DNA of 64,000 nucleotides from Amycolatopsis sp. FDAARGOS 1241. GTDB lineage: Bacteria; Actinomycetota; Actinomycetes; Mycobacteriales; Pseudonocardiaceae. Shown piece by piece: positions 42,446 to 51,474 of the stretch. The notes under the pieces were generated by a model, which ran no database searches, was not told the DNA's origin, and saw nothing but the letters and a program-made list of their open reading frames with translations. Numbering within the stretch: the stretch's first letter is position 1; every line of letters begins with the position of its first letter. The DNA lies in the NCBI RefSeq assembly GCF_016889705.1, contig NZ_CP069526.1:6634001-6698000 (forward strand). The letters are read 5' to 3'. Position numbers and translations under genes: made by a program.

Positions 42446-43057
42446 ATGACCGAGGTTGCGGCGAAGGCGCACCGCACCCAGGCCCAGCGCCGGGAGCAGA
42501 CGCGCACGGCCCTGCTCGACGCCACCGTCGAATGCCTGGTGGAGATCGGGTACGCCCGCACGTCGATGCAGGAGATCTGCGCCCGGGCGGGCGTGTCGAA
42601 AGGCGCCGTGCAGCACCACTTCGCCACGAAAGCCGAGCTGATGGCGACCGCGGTCGAGCACCTGACCACGAAGCTGCGCACGCAGCTGGCGACCTCGCTC
42701 GACGACCTGCCGGGCGGCGCGTCCGGCGTCGAGGCGGCGATCGACCTGCTGTGGACGGGGTACTCGGGCACCCTGTCCACCGCCGTGACCGAGCTGTGGG
42801 TCGCCGCGCGCACCGACCCGGAACTGCGCGCCGCCATCCGGCCCGTCGACCGCGCTCTGGGCCGCGCGACGCTGGAGCACATCAGCCAGGTGGCGGGTGA
42901 GCTGCCGAAGGAACGCGCCGAGACGCTGTTCTGGCTCACCGTCAATCTCACCCGCGGCCTCGCGCTCGACGCCGAACTGGGCGGCGACCCGAACCGGCGG
43001 CGCAAGCTGCTGCGGGAGTGGAAGCGCATCGCGGTCCTGATGTACTCCGACGCCTGA
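42446..43057 (+). CDS. TetR-family regulator of the acyl-CoA dehydrogenase unit
   Basis: The 203-residue protein has a TetR helix-turn-helix: RTALLDATVECLVEIGYARTSMQEICARAGVSKGAVQHHFATKAELMATAVEHL. The C-terminal domain contains TELWVAARTDPELRAAIRPVDRAL, seen in regulators of fatty-acid and aromatic catabolism. The ATG at 42446 follows GGGAGG. The adjacent divergent acyl-CoA dehydrogenase/CaiB genes and the shared palindrome point to an acyl-CoA-responsive local repressor (inference). Confidence 0.85.
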   Translation: MTEVAAKAHRTQAQRREQTRTALLDATVECLVEIGYARTSMQEICARAGVSKGAVQHHFATKAELMATAVEHLTTKLRTQLATSLDDLPGGASGVEAAIDLLWTGYSGTLSTAVTELWVAARTDPELRAAIRPVDRALGRATLEHISQVAGELPKERAETLFWLTVNLTRGLALDAELGGDPNRRRKLLREWKRIAVLMYSDA

Positions 43058-43063
43058 CCCGGC

Positions 43064-43079
43064 CGGCACGCCCGTGCCG
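43064..43079 (+). terminator. short hairpin after the TetR gene
   Basis: CGGCAC (43064-43069) and GTGCCG (43074-43079) form a 6-bp stem with a GCCC loop, 7 bp after the stop and followed by TGTCTT. It is short but correctly placed for a terminator. Confidence 0.4.
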
Positions 43080-43150
43080 TGTCTTAGCGCGATCGCCCGG
43101 TTCGTGGTGGAATCGCGGGTAACCGCGTTAGAGCACGCGAAGGAGCCGCG

Positions 43151-43921
43151 ATGACCAGCGTGCCGCAGTACCCGCCGCCCGCCGCCGAGCCCGGTGCGGT
43201 GTCCCGGCTGCTCGCCGGGATCCTCGGGGTGTTCGCGGCCGCGCTCGTGGTGGCGGGCACGTTCCTGCCGGCGGCGACCACCCAGGTGACGGTCGAGGGC
43301 CGCCTGGAAAGCGCGTTCTCGATCACCTCGTGGACCCGGCTCGTCGACGTGGCGCCGGCCGCGGAGCAGGAATTGTTCGCGATCAGCCACGTCGCCCGCT
43401 ACGGCATCCCGCTCTCGGTCACGGCGGCCGTGCTGCTGGCCGGCGCGGTGCTCGCGTTCACCCGCGCCCGGGCCGCCGCCCGGATCACGCTGATCGCCGG
43501 CGGCGCGGGTGTCGTCGCGGCCGTGTGGACGATGAGCATGGACGTGTCGGCCTCCCTCAGCTACGAGCAGCGCACGTCGGCCGTGGTTGCCCACTACACG
43601 ACCGGCACCGGCTTCTGGCTGCTGCTCGGGGGTGGCGTGGTGGCCGCGCTCGTGCTGGCGCTCGCCGCGTTCGGCGGGGCGCGGTGGCCGCGCGAGCAGG
43701 TTTTCGCTTACGCCGCACCGGGTTACGCCCCGCCGGGGTACGCCTCCCCGCCGCAGCCCTCCGCCGAGCCGCCCGAGCAGGGCTTCGTGGCGCCGGAACC
43801 CGAGGCGCCCGAGGACCGGGACGCCCCGGCGGGTCCGACGCCACCCTTCCCACCGCAGGACGTGCAGCCCGCTCCCGGCGTCGAGCCACCGGACCGCCAC
43901 CGCGACGACGCCGAGATGTGA
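43151..43921 (+). CDS. four-span membrane protein with Pro-rich tail
   Basis: The 256-residue protein has four predicted membrane segments (around LLAGILGVFAAALVVAGTFLP; YGIPLSVTAAVLLAGAVLAF; ITLIAGGAGVVAAVWTMSM; FWLLLGGGVVAALVLALAAF) and an extracytoplasmic loop after the first. A cytoplasmic tail of some 60 residues is rich in Pro, Ala and Glu (APGYAPPGYASPPQPSAEPP). No enzyme motif is visible and I do not recognise a family. It stands alone between a TetR gene and a decayed dehydrogenase gene. Confidence 0.6.
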   Translation: MTSVPQYPPPAAEPGAVSRLLAGILGVFAAALVVAGTFLPAATTQVTVEGRLESAFSITSWTRLVDVAPAAEQELFAISHVARYGIPLSVTAAVLLAGAVLAFTRARAAARITLIAGGAGVVAAVWTMSMDVSASLSYEQRTSAVVAHYTTGTGFWLLLGGGVVAALVLALAAFGGARWPREQVFAYAAPGYAPPGYASPPQPSAEPPEQGFVAPEPEAPEDRDAPAGPTPPFPPQDVQPAPGVEPPDRHRDDAEM

Positions 43922-44111
43922 ATAGGATTCACAATCGAGGTTCAGCCGGCATACCGACGGCATGGCGTACCCGTCGGTAACACCGCTTTGAACGCAGACG
44001 GCATGACCCGCACGAAACCGGCGAACCTCAGTGGCGACACGGGTCCACCCGCGAGGATCGGCGGTGTCGCGGGCGCCCCGCCGGTAGCGCGCGGCCCAGG
44101 GCGTCGCCCGC

Positions 44112-45376
44112 GTGACCGGCAGCGCGGACGCGGCGCCGATCCGGATGACCGCGCCGTTCACCAGGATGCCGATCACCACGCTCCCCCAGGCCACCGGCGC
44201 CGACGTGCACGGCGCGTTCGCCGCTGCCCGGGAGACCCAGCGCGAGTGGGCCGCGCGGTCCGTCGCCGAGTGCCGACGGTTCTGGTGCGGCTCCACGACC
44301 TGATCGCCAGGCCGAGGCTCTCGACCTGGTGCAGGTCGAGGCCGGCAAGGCAAGCCTCGACGCGTTCGACGAGGTGAGCGCGGCGGCGCTGGTCGCGGCG
44401 TACTACGGCAAGCACAGCGCGAAAATCCTCACGCCCGGCGCGCACCGGGCGTGATCCCGGACCTGCCGAAGGCCGGCGAACTGCGCCGCCCCAAGGGAGT
44501 CGTCGGGCTCATCTCGCCGTGGAACTACTTTTGGCGCTCACCGTGGTGGACGTCTTCCCGGCTCTGGCCGCGGGCAACGTCGTGGTGCAGAAACCCGACA
44601 ACCAGGCCGCTCTCTCGGCGCTGTGGCTGCAGGAGCTCGCCGAGGAGGCCGGCCTGCCCGCCGGGCTGTGGCACGTGGTGCATGGCCGTGGTGCGGCCCT
44701 CGGCCCGGCGCTGCTCGAAGAGTGCGACTACCTCTGCTTCACCGGCGCCATCCCCACCGGCAAGGACCTCGCCGACCGGATCCCGTCGCGGCTCACCGGC
44801 TATTCGCTCGAACTCGGCGGCAAGAACCCGCTGATCATGCTGCCGGACACCGACGTCGGAAAGCCGCGACCGGAGCCGCCACCGCGTGCTTCTCCTCGGC
44901 GGGGCAGCTGCGTGTCAGCGGAGCGGATCCACGCGCACGAGAGCGTCCGGGAGGAGTTCACCCGTGCCTTCGTCGCGCACGGCCGCGCTCAAGCTCGGGG
45001 ACGAGCTGACGTCACCGAGCCGGCTCGAAACCGTGTCGGCGCACATCGGGGACGCCCTGGTCAAGGGCGCCTGCGCGCTGACCGGTGGCCGCGCCCGCCC
45101 GGACCTCGGCCCGCTGTTCCACGACCCGACCGTGCTCACCGACGTCACGCCGGATGTGCTGCTGCACCTTCGGCAGCGTCGGCGTGTCGATGGGCGGAAG
45201 GATTCGGGCGTCGGCCGCCGCAACGGTGCCGAAGGGCTGCTGAATTACACCGAGGCGCCGTCGATCGCCGGCCGGCGCGGCCTGGCGCTGCGGCCGCGCG
45301 CTGCCTGCCGGGCGGCGTGTGGGCGCGGGTGATGACGTCGAGCATGAAGCTGCTGCGCCGCCTGCCACGGCGGTGA
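44112..45376 (+). pseudogene. decayed succinate-semialdehyde dehydrogenase-type aldehyde dehydrogenase
   Basis: Family-like pieces lie in shifting frames in the right order: the N-terminus from GTG 44112 up to a TGA at 44301, LDAFDEVSAAALVAAYYGKHSA, KGVVGLISPWNY, GNVVVQKPDNQAALSALW, LELGGKNPLI (the general-base Glu), then CFSSAGQL. Just after this, at about 44908-44912, two bases seem to be missing, destroying the codon of the catalytic Cys expected in GQLC. Near 45170 an internal deletion joins TPDVLL to FGSVGVSMGGRK-like sequence, removing some 70 residues including the NAD-site motif. At least five frame changes are needed. The gene cannot make an active enzyme. Confidence 0.8.
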
Positions 45377-46318
45377 TCAGCCCAGCCCGAGCAGCTCCAC
45401 CGCGGTGCGGTCGAGAATCGCGCTGACGGCGTCGGCGGGCAGCCCGGCGCGTTCGACGTAGGTCACGGCCTCGACGAACCCTTCGCCCTTCTGGTAAGGG
45501 AAATCGGTGCCGAGCACCAGGCGGTCGGCACCGAGGGTGTCGGCGGCCAAGCGCAACGCCGGCCCGTGGTTGTGCCCGACGGTGTCGTAGAAGATCCGGC
45601 GCGCGGCGAGGCTCGGCTTCTCCGGGGTTTCCGGTGCCTCCCAAGGATTCTGGCGGTCGATGCGCGGGAGGATCATCGGCAGCGCACCGCCGAGGTGCGG
45701 CAGGATGATCTTCATCCGCGGGAAGCGGCTCGGCACGCCGGCGATGATCAGATGCATGACTGCGACGGTGTCCTCGATCGGCGCGCCGATCTGCCAGGTC
45801 AGGTTCCGGCCGATCAGCGGGGACTCGGCGCCGAGGCCGGCGGGGTGCACGAACAGGACGCTGCCGCGGCGGTCGAGTTCTTCGTAGACGGGCAGGAACG
45901 CCGGGTCGCCGAGCGAGCGGCCGAGCACCGACGTGGTGATGGCAGCGCCGAGGAAGTCCAGGTCGTCGAGCGCGCGGGTGAGCTCCGCGAGCGCCGCGTC
46001 GGGGTGTGGGAGCGGGAGCGAAGCGAACGCGCGGAACCGGTCGGGGTGCAGGCGGGCGAGCTCGGCGTATTCGTCGTTCACCCAGCGCGCGGCCTCGATG
46101 GCCGCCTGCTCGTCTTCGAAGTACGGCGGCGCCGGGGTGGTCGAGAGCACCTGCAGGTCGATGCCTGCCGCCGTCATCTGCTCGAACCGCGCGTCGAGCT
46201 CCGCCGTGGTGCGGTCCGCGCCGAGCCCGCGCTGGCCGGCGGCCTTCGTATTGCCCAGCCGGGTCAGCAGCTGCAGGTACGCCTCGCTCCACAGGTGAGC
46301 GTGCACGTCGACGCGCAT
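45377..46318 (-). CDS. amidohydrolase, ACMSD-like decarboxylase/hydrolase
   Basis: The 313-residue protein is a metal-dependent hydrolase of the amidohydrolase-2 family. The N-terminal metal motif VDVHAHLW (HxH) is followed by FVHPAGLG, MKIILPHLGGALP with a conserved His, and the terminal LVLGTDFPY with the metal-binding Asp. Relatives include aminocarboxymuconate-semialdehyde decarboxylase and other non-oxidative decarboxylases of aromatic-ring breakdown; the substrate is not decidable here. Its stop abuts the end of the decayed aldehyde dehydrogenase, and such dehydrogenases often act next in the same pathways, so the pair may once have belonged together (inference). Confidence 0.85.
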   Translation of the reverse strand: MRVDVHAHLWSEAYLQLLTRLGNTKAAGQRGLGADRTTAELDARFEQMTAAGIDLQVLSTTPAPPYFEDEQAAIEAARWVNDEYAELARLHPDRFRAFASLPLPHPDAALAELTRALDDLDFLGAAITTSVLGRSLGDPAFLPVYEELDRRGSVLFVHPAGLGAESPLIGRNLTWQIGAPIEDTVAVMHLIIAGVPSRFPRMKIILPHLGGALPMILPRIDRQNPWEAPETPEKPSLAARRIFYDTVGHNHGPALRLAADTLGADRLVLGTDFPYQKGEGFVEAVTYVERAGLPADAVSAILDRTAVELLGLG

Positions 46319-46385
46319 CCGGGTACCTCCGAAGTGGCCGGCAAGCGATTGACGTGATCAGTCAACCACTTCGCGGGCCCGCGCG

Positions 46386-49300
46386 TCAGCCGCCGGCGGC
46401 CGGCGTGGTCAGCAGCCCGCGGTCGTACGCGATGGCGACGGCCTCCGCGCGCCGGCTGGCGCCGAGCTTGGCCATGACGCGGGAGAGGTGGACACTCACC
46501 GTCTTCTCGCTGATGTAGAGCTCGTCCCCGACCTGGCGGTTGGTACGGCCGAGGGCGACACGTTCGAGGACATCGCGTTCGCGGTCGGTGAGGGGGTTCG
46601 CCGCGACGGGGGCGGCGGCCGGGGACACGCCGGGGAGGTCCACGCGGGCACGATGGGCCAGGTCGCGAACCGCGTCGCGCAGAGGCAGGGCACCGAGCGA
46701 AGACGCGACGGAGTGGGCGGACTGCAGGGTGTCCACCGCGGGCAGCCCGCGCGCCAGCAGAGCCTGGGCTTCGAAGTAGCGGCACATGGCTTGTTCGTAC
46801 AGCGCGCCGTAGCCGAAGGCCGTGGCGGCGGCCGCCCACAGAGCGGGGTCGGCGGGACCGCTCACCCCGGACGCGGCGGCTTCCAGCCGGGCGAGCCACG
46901 CGTGCCCCTCCGGGCCCAGCGTGCCCGAGCGCGGGGTGCCGTCGATCGCGCAGCGGCGCCCGTGCTCCAGCAGGCGCCGACCGACGGACACCATTTCGTC
47001 GGCCGTCTGCTGATCACCGCGCAGGCGGGCGTCGGCGGCGCGCGCCGCGACGGACGCCATGCCCAGCGCGGCGATCCGGATCCCGCCGAGCAGCCAGGGC
47101 TCGATCTTCTCCAGCCACGCGATCAGCTCTTCGGTCACGCGCACGGCCTCGAAGTGGTCGGCGCGCCAGAACGCCAGCTCGACGGCGGCGTCGCCCGCCG
47201 ACAGCGCGATCTGGATGTCGGCCTGCCACTGCTGGCGCAGCCCCGGCAGGAGCCGCCCGGCGTCGTCGAAGCGGCCACGGGCCACGAGGAACAGCGCCCA
47301 GTTCGCGAGGATCCGCGCGGCCACCGCGCTCGACACGCCCCGCCCGGCCCGGCCGGCCGCGTCCTCCGCGGGCCAGTCGCCGGTGAGGTACCTCAGGTAG
47401 AGCTGCCGTGCCCGCAGCTCGAGCCCGTACGAGCTCCACGTGAGCCCCGACTCCTCCGCCCGCGCGACCCCGCGCGTGGCGTGGGCCAGCGCTTCGGTCA
47501 TCTCGGCCTGGTCGTCGTAGCTCAAGGCGAGGAAGTACATGCCGCGCAGCTCGACGTTCAGTGCTTCGGCGTCGCGCGCCTTGCGGATGGCCTGGCGCAG
47601 CCGCTCACGTGCGGCCGCGGCGTCGCCCGCCGAATCGGCCAGCGTGCCGAGCGTGATCAGCGCCGACGCCTCGGCCCCGACCGCGCCCACGGCCCGCGCG
47701 TCGGACACCGCGGTGAGCGCGCTGTCGAGTGCCTCCCCCGGCTGGTCGATCGCCCGCAGCACGCCGGCGCGGGTGGCAAGCACCCACGCGCGCACCGGGC
47801 TCGGCTCCGTGTCCTTGACCAGCTCGTATGCCCGGTCGACGGCCTCCGTCGCCTCTTCCAGCGTGCCTTCCAGCGAAAGGAGGGCCTCCCCCAGCCGCCG
47901 CCACACCCGCGCGGCGCGGTCGAGCGGTGTGTCGGTGGCCAGCGCCTCGGTGGCGGACCGCGCGTACGCGACCGCCCGCTCCGGCTCGCCCGACGTGCCG
48001 GCGAAGTAGGACGCCTCGTGCAGCAGCTTCAGCTCGTCGACGCCTTCGGGCCGGTCCGCGACGGGCACGGCGTCCCAAATGGACAGTGCTTGCTCGGCGT
48101 GCCGCAGCGCGGCCCCGGGCGCGCCCAGCTTCTCCGCCTCGTCCATCGCGCTCAGCAAAGCGGGCAGCGCCGTGACGTAGTCGCGGCTCTCGAGGCTGTG
48201 GAACGCCAGCTTGGCGTCCTGCCCTCGTCCCTGCGGTATCGCGCGGATCCGGGCCGCGTACGCCGCGTGCATCCGCGTGCGCTCCCCCGGCAACAGGTCA
48301 CCGTAGACGGCTTCCTGCAGCAAGGCGTGGCGGAAGACGTAGAACCCGTCTTCGATCACGAGCACGTGGTGCTGCACGGCCTCGCGCAGCGCCTCGTCGA
48401 GTTCCAGCTCGCCGAGGGCCGCGACCTCCGCGAGCGCCGCGTGCGACACCGGTTCGTTCGCCACCGAGATCACACGCAGGACGCGCCGCGTCTCCGCCGG
48501 GAAGCGCTCCAGCCGGGCGAGCAGCACCTCGGCGAGCCCGGCGGGCAGGTCGCGGCAGTCGGCGTTCGTCGCGAGCAGCTCTTCGACGAAGAAGGGGTTG
48601 CCCTCCGAGCGCGCGACGATGTCCGCGACCACGTCGGGCGGCAGCGGCTCGTCGGCCAGCGCCTCGACGAACGCCCGCGCGTCGGCGGGCCCGAACGGCC
48701 GCAGCTCGATCTGCTCGACCGTTGCCAGCCGCACGAGCTCCGACAGCAGGCCGCGCAGCGGGTGACGCCGGTGCACGTCCTCCTCGCGGTAGCTGCCCAC
48801 GATCAGCAGCCGCTGCGCGCGCAACCTGCTGACCAGGAAGGACAGCAGGTTGCGCGTGGACGGATCGGCCCAGTGCAGGTCCTCGATCAGGATCACCACC
48901 GGCCGCGACTCGGCGACCTCGGTCAGCACCCCCAGTACAGCGTCGAACAACTGGAGCTGACCGAGGTCCTGTTCCGGTCGCGGCCGGCGCGCGGCTTCCC
49001 GCTCGCCACCCGACACCTGGCCGTGTTCCCCCGGCGCCGTCGGAGCCGGCTCCCCGCTCTGTGGCAGCAGCCGCGCGAGTGCCGGCCGGGACCGCACCGC
49101 CGCGGCGACGGCCGGGTCCCCCGACGAGGCCAGCGGGGCCAGTGCCTCCGCGAACGGCAGGTAGGGCAGGCCACCGTCGCGCACGTCGATGCAGCGGCCC
49201 GTGAGCACCAGCGCGCCGCCGGCCCCGACGTGCTCACCGAGCGCGGTGAGCAGCCGCGTCTTGCCGACACCCGCGTCGCCCGCGATCAGCACCGCCCCCG

Positions 49301-49403
49301 CCTCACGCCGCTCCGCCCGCGAGAAGGCAGCACGCAGCCGCCGCATCTCGTGGGTGCGGGCGACCAGCGGGATTCCGGAGCCTAAGCGGGGCACGAGGTG
49401 CAT
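46386..49403 (-). CDS. large LuxR-family regulator with AAA ATPase (LAL type)
   Basis: The 1005-residue protein has an N-terminal ATPase domain with Walker A AGDAGVGKTRLL near residues 41-52 and Walker B VVILIEDLHWAD. A long helical, TPR-like middle region is followed by a C-terminal LuxR helix-turn-helix: ANPLTDRERDVLERVALGRTNRQVGDELYISEKTVSVHLSRVMAKLGASRRAEAV. Length and order match LAL regulators, which often act as pathway-specific activators of secondary metabolism or carbon use. No biosynthetic cluster adjoins it here; its neighbours are an amidohydrolase and small genes. The inducer is unknown. Confidence 0.9.
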   Translation of the reverse strand: MHLVPRLGSGIPLVARTHEMRRLRAAFSRAERREAGAVLIAGDAGVGKTRLLTALGEHVGAGGALVLTGRCIDVRDGGLPYLPFAEALAPLASSGDPAVAAAVRSRPALARLLPQSGEPAPTAPGEHGQVSGGEREAARRPRPEQDLGQLQLFDAVLGVLTEVAESRPVVILIEDLHWADPSTRNLLSFLVSRLRAQRLLIVGSYREEDVHRRHPLRGLLSELVRLATVEQIELRPFGPADARAFVEALADEPLPPDVVADIVARSEGNPFFVEELLATNADCRDLPAGLAEVLLARLERFPAETRRVLRVISVANEPVSHAALAEVAALGELELDEALREAVQHHVLVIEDGFYVFRHALLQEAVYGDLLPGERTRMHAAYAARIRAIPQGRGQDAKLAFHSLESRDYVTALPALLSAMDEAEKLGAPGAALRHAEQALSIWDAVPVADRPEGVDELKLLHEASYFAGTSGEPERAVAYARSATEALATDTPLDRAARVWRRLGEALLSLEGTLEEATEAVDRAYELVKDTEPSPVRAWVLATRAGVLRAIDQPGEALDSALTAVSDARAVGAVGAEASALITLGTLADSAGDAAAARERLRQAIRKARDAEALNVELRGMYFLALSYDDQAEMTEALAHATRGVARAEESGLTWSSYGLELRARQLYLRYLTGDWPAEDAAGRAGRGVSSAVAARILANWALFLVARGRFDDAGRLLPGLRQQWQADIQIALSAGDAAVELAFWRADHFEAVRVTEELIAWLEKIEPWLLGGIRIAALGMASVAARAADARLRGDQQTADEMVSVGRRLLEHGRRCAIDGTPRSGTLGPEGHAWLARLEAAASGVSGPADPALWAAAATAFGYGALYEQAMCRYFEAQALLARGLPAVDTLQSAHSVASSLGALPLRDAVRDLAHRARVDLPGVSPAAAPVAANPLTDRERDVLERVALGRTNRQVGDELYISEKTVSVHLSRVMAKLGASRRAEAVAIAYDRGLLTTPAAGG

Positions 49404-49476
49404 TCTGTCCTACCCCACCGACAGTTCCGCCATGGTTTTCACCGAGAGCGTGTTCGCAGCCGAGAGCGGCACGCCG

Positions 49477-49701
49477 TCACCGCGCGAGGTGCCCGGCGCG
49501 CGAGGCGATCGGCTCCGCCGTGCGGTGTTCCTGCACCGGTACGTCGATGTTGGTCAGCCGGTGGGTCCGCAGCCAGCGGACGGGCCGGCTCTGCTTCGTC
49601 ATCCGCGCGTCGCGCCCGGCCTTCCGCAGCTGCTCCGCGCGGTAGGCGACCTCGGCGCTCATCGCGTCCAGGAGCTGATAACTCATCGCTTCGATCCCCA
49701 T
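49477..49701 (-). CDS. small hypothetical protein, about 74 residues
   Basis: A charged soluble frame beginning MGIEAMSYQLLDAMSAEVAYRAEQLRKAG and ending SRAGHLAR. It is helical in the first half and basic in the second, and I do not recognise a family. The start is doubtful: ATG 49701 with AAGG about ten bases upstream, another ATG 15 bases further in, or an upstream one at 49770. It precedes the LuxR gene by 73 bp. Confidence 0.4.
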   Translation of the reverse strand: MGIEAMSYQLLDAMSAEVAYRAEQLRKAGRDARMTKQSRPVRWLRTHRLTNIDVPVQEHRTAEPIASRAGHLAR

Positions 49702-49857
49702 CTCCGAGTTGCCTTCTTCGGTGACACTCAGAGTCGTCCTGAGGGGGCGGCGCGGGCATCGGGTGATCACCCAGACCTGGACGCCAGACGACCCCTTACC
49801 CCAGACACCGACCAGCGACGAGCAGGTCGGCGGGGTAAGGGGTCGCCGGGTGGACCG

Positions 49858-50064
49858 TCAGTCGCGCACCGGGCCGCCGGCGCGCACCGCCGCCAGCAGC
49901 CCCCGCCAACCCGACGCGGGGAGGCGGACAGCACCCCCTTCGGGGTCTTTCGAGTCGCGCACCGCGGCGCCACCGCCGACGAAGGCGATCTCGACGCAGT
50001 CGTTGCCGCCACCGCTGAAGCTGCTCTTGCGCCAGGTGGCCCGGGAAAGATCCGCGTCTGGCAT
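49858..50064 (-). CDS. DUF397 protein
   Basis: The 68-residue protein shows the DUF397 pattern: SRATWRKSSFSGGGNDCVEIAF, then VRDSKDPEGGAVRLPASGWRGLLAAV. DUF397 proteins are small partners of the XRE/DUF5753 regulators in streptomycete-like bacteria (BldB-type and Scr-like pairs), where they may antagonise the regulator or toxin-like partner. The regulator gene lies 17 bp upstream. GGGGA precedes the ATG. Confidence 0.9.
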   Translation of the reverse strand: MPDADLSRATWRKSSFSGGGNDCVEIAFVGGGAAVRDSKDPEGGAVRLPASGWRGLLAAVRAGGPVRD

Positions 50065-50081
50065 CGTGTTCCCCACTTTCC

Positions 50082-50984
50082 TCACTGTGTCCTCGGTTCC
50101 AGGTGGTGCACTGCGGCCGGCACGGCAGCCTGTTCGGCGAACCGGCCGGCCGCCTCGGTGATCAAGTCGACCGAGTCGTCCGGTTTCAGCGCGGCAGCGC
50201 GCAGGTGGTCGAACATCAGCGCGTAGCGCCGGACGTCTTCGGGTTGCTCGAGGTACAGGCCGCTGGACGTGCTGTCGTCGACGTAGACGACGTCGGGGTC
50301 GGCCTGCTCGGGGAAACCCATGATGAGGAACGGGCCCTCCATGCCGGGGTGGGCACCGGCGGAGAAGGGCACGACCTGGATGGTCACGTTCGGCTTCTCG
50401 GCGACCGCGGCCATGCGGAAGAGCTGCTCGGCCATCACCTCGGCGCTGTCGACCACCCGGTGCAGCACGGCCTCGTCGACCACGGCCCAGTACTCGGGCG
50501 GCGGGGTGTCGCTCAGCAGCTCCTGGCGGGCCATGCGCGCGGCCACGCGACGCCGGATCTCGGCGTCCTCGGCGTCGGGCCGCAGCGCACGGATCACGGC
50601 GTGGGCGTAGCGCTCGGTCTGCAGCAGCCCGGGTACGAGCAGCGCCTGGAACGCGCGCAGCGAGCTCGCGTCGGCCTCGAGCCCCACGAACGTGCCGGTG
50701 AACACCTCGTTGTACGCGTGCCACCAGCCGCGCTTGCGTGCCTCGCGGGCCAGCTGGACGAGCGCCTCCTGCTCGTCGCCGGTGATCCCGTAGAGCGCGA
50801 GCATGTCCCGGGCGTCGCGCGGGGTGACCCCGACGTGCCCGGTCTCGATGCGGCTGACCTTCGACGCGGAGCACTCGAGCTTCTCGCCCACCTCGTCGAT
50901 CGTCAGGTCGGCGGCTTCCCGGAGCCGCCGCAGCTCGCTCGCGAGCCTCCGGCGGCGAACGGTGGGTCCCTGGCCTCTCGCCAC
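50082..50984 (-). CDS. XRE-family regulator with DUF5753 domain
   Basis: The 300-residue protein has an N-terminal XRE helix-turn-helix (ASELRRLREAADLTIDEVGEKLECSASKVSRIETGHVGVTPRD) and a C-terminal DUF5753 domain (FQALLVPGLLQTERYAHAVI, VTIQVVPFSAGAHPGMEGPFLIMGF, VVYVDDSTSSGLYLE). Such proteins regulate development and antibiotic production in actinobacteria together with DUF397 partners; the next gene here encodes one. The ligand is unknown. Confidence 0.92.
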   Translation of the reverse strand: MARGQGPTVRRRRLASELRRLREAADLTIDEVGEKLECSASKVSRIETGHVGVTPRDARDMLALYGITGDEQEALVQLAREARKRGWWHAYNEVFTGTFVGLEADASSLRAFQALLVPGLLQTERYAHAVIRALRPDAEDAEIRRRVAARMARQELLSDTPPPEYWAVVDEAVLHRVVDSAEVMAEQLFRMAAVAEKPNVTIQVVPFSAGAHPGMEGPFLIMGFPEQADPDVVYVDDSTSSGLYLEQPEDVRRYALMFDHLRAAALKPDDSVDLITEAAGRFAEQAAVPAAVHHLEPRTQ

Positions 50985-51474
50985 GACAGCACCTCCGGAT
51001 CGTCTTCCGCGTTGCGCGCACCGTCTGCCACCACTGCCCGCACCGCATATCTAACCAGCCGTCCGACTAGTCAGTGGGGTATTAACACCGCGGAATTCCC
51101 GCCGTCGAGGCAGGTCTCCGCCCTGCAATTTGCAGATTGCGCTTGTACTCTGACATCGGTGAACCGGAACCGGTCACGCCGTGCCGGTCGCACCGGCCGT
51201 CATGATCGGCCTGGGTTCCTGAGCAGCGTAGACGACGGCCAGCCGGAAACAGACACCGAGTGCGCGGGCGTTTCCGGCAGAAGGTGTCCGGGGCCGCCCC
51301 CCGACCGGTCCCGGGCACCTTCACCCTCGGTTGTCACGGCTTGTCGGCGCTTGCCGTGCACACCGTGACGATTACCCGGCAACGCATTTCGCTTTTCGCG
51401 CCACCCGGAAGTGTGGTTGATTCTGCGAACGCCACTCGGTGACACACCCTCAGTAGAACGAGCTGCGACCGTCC
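50985..51474. other. intergenic region, no gene seen
   Basis: About 490 bp between the XRE gene start and the tesB stop. The first 120 bp, with AT-rich spots near 51047-51110, probably hold the XRE promoter. No frame has convincing codon use, and I see no hairpin or RNA gene. Confidence 0.4.

Noticed and set aside
43988..44377. 129-residue plus-strand frame starting before the decayed dehydrogenase
   Set aside because: Its sequence is a shifted reading of the dehydrogenase remnant and is Arg-rich.
46488..49385. 965-residue plus-strand frame opposite the LuxR gene
   Set aside because: Shadow frame; the minus-strand protein has clear ATPase and helix-turn-helix motifs.
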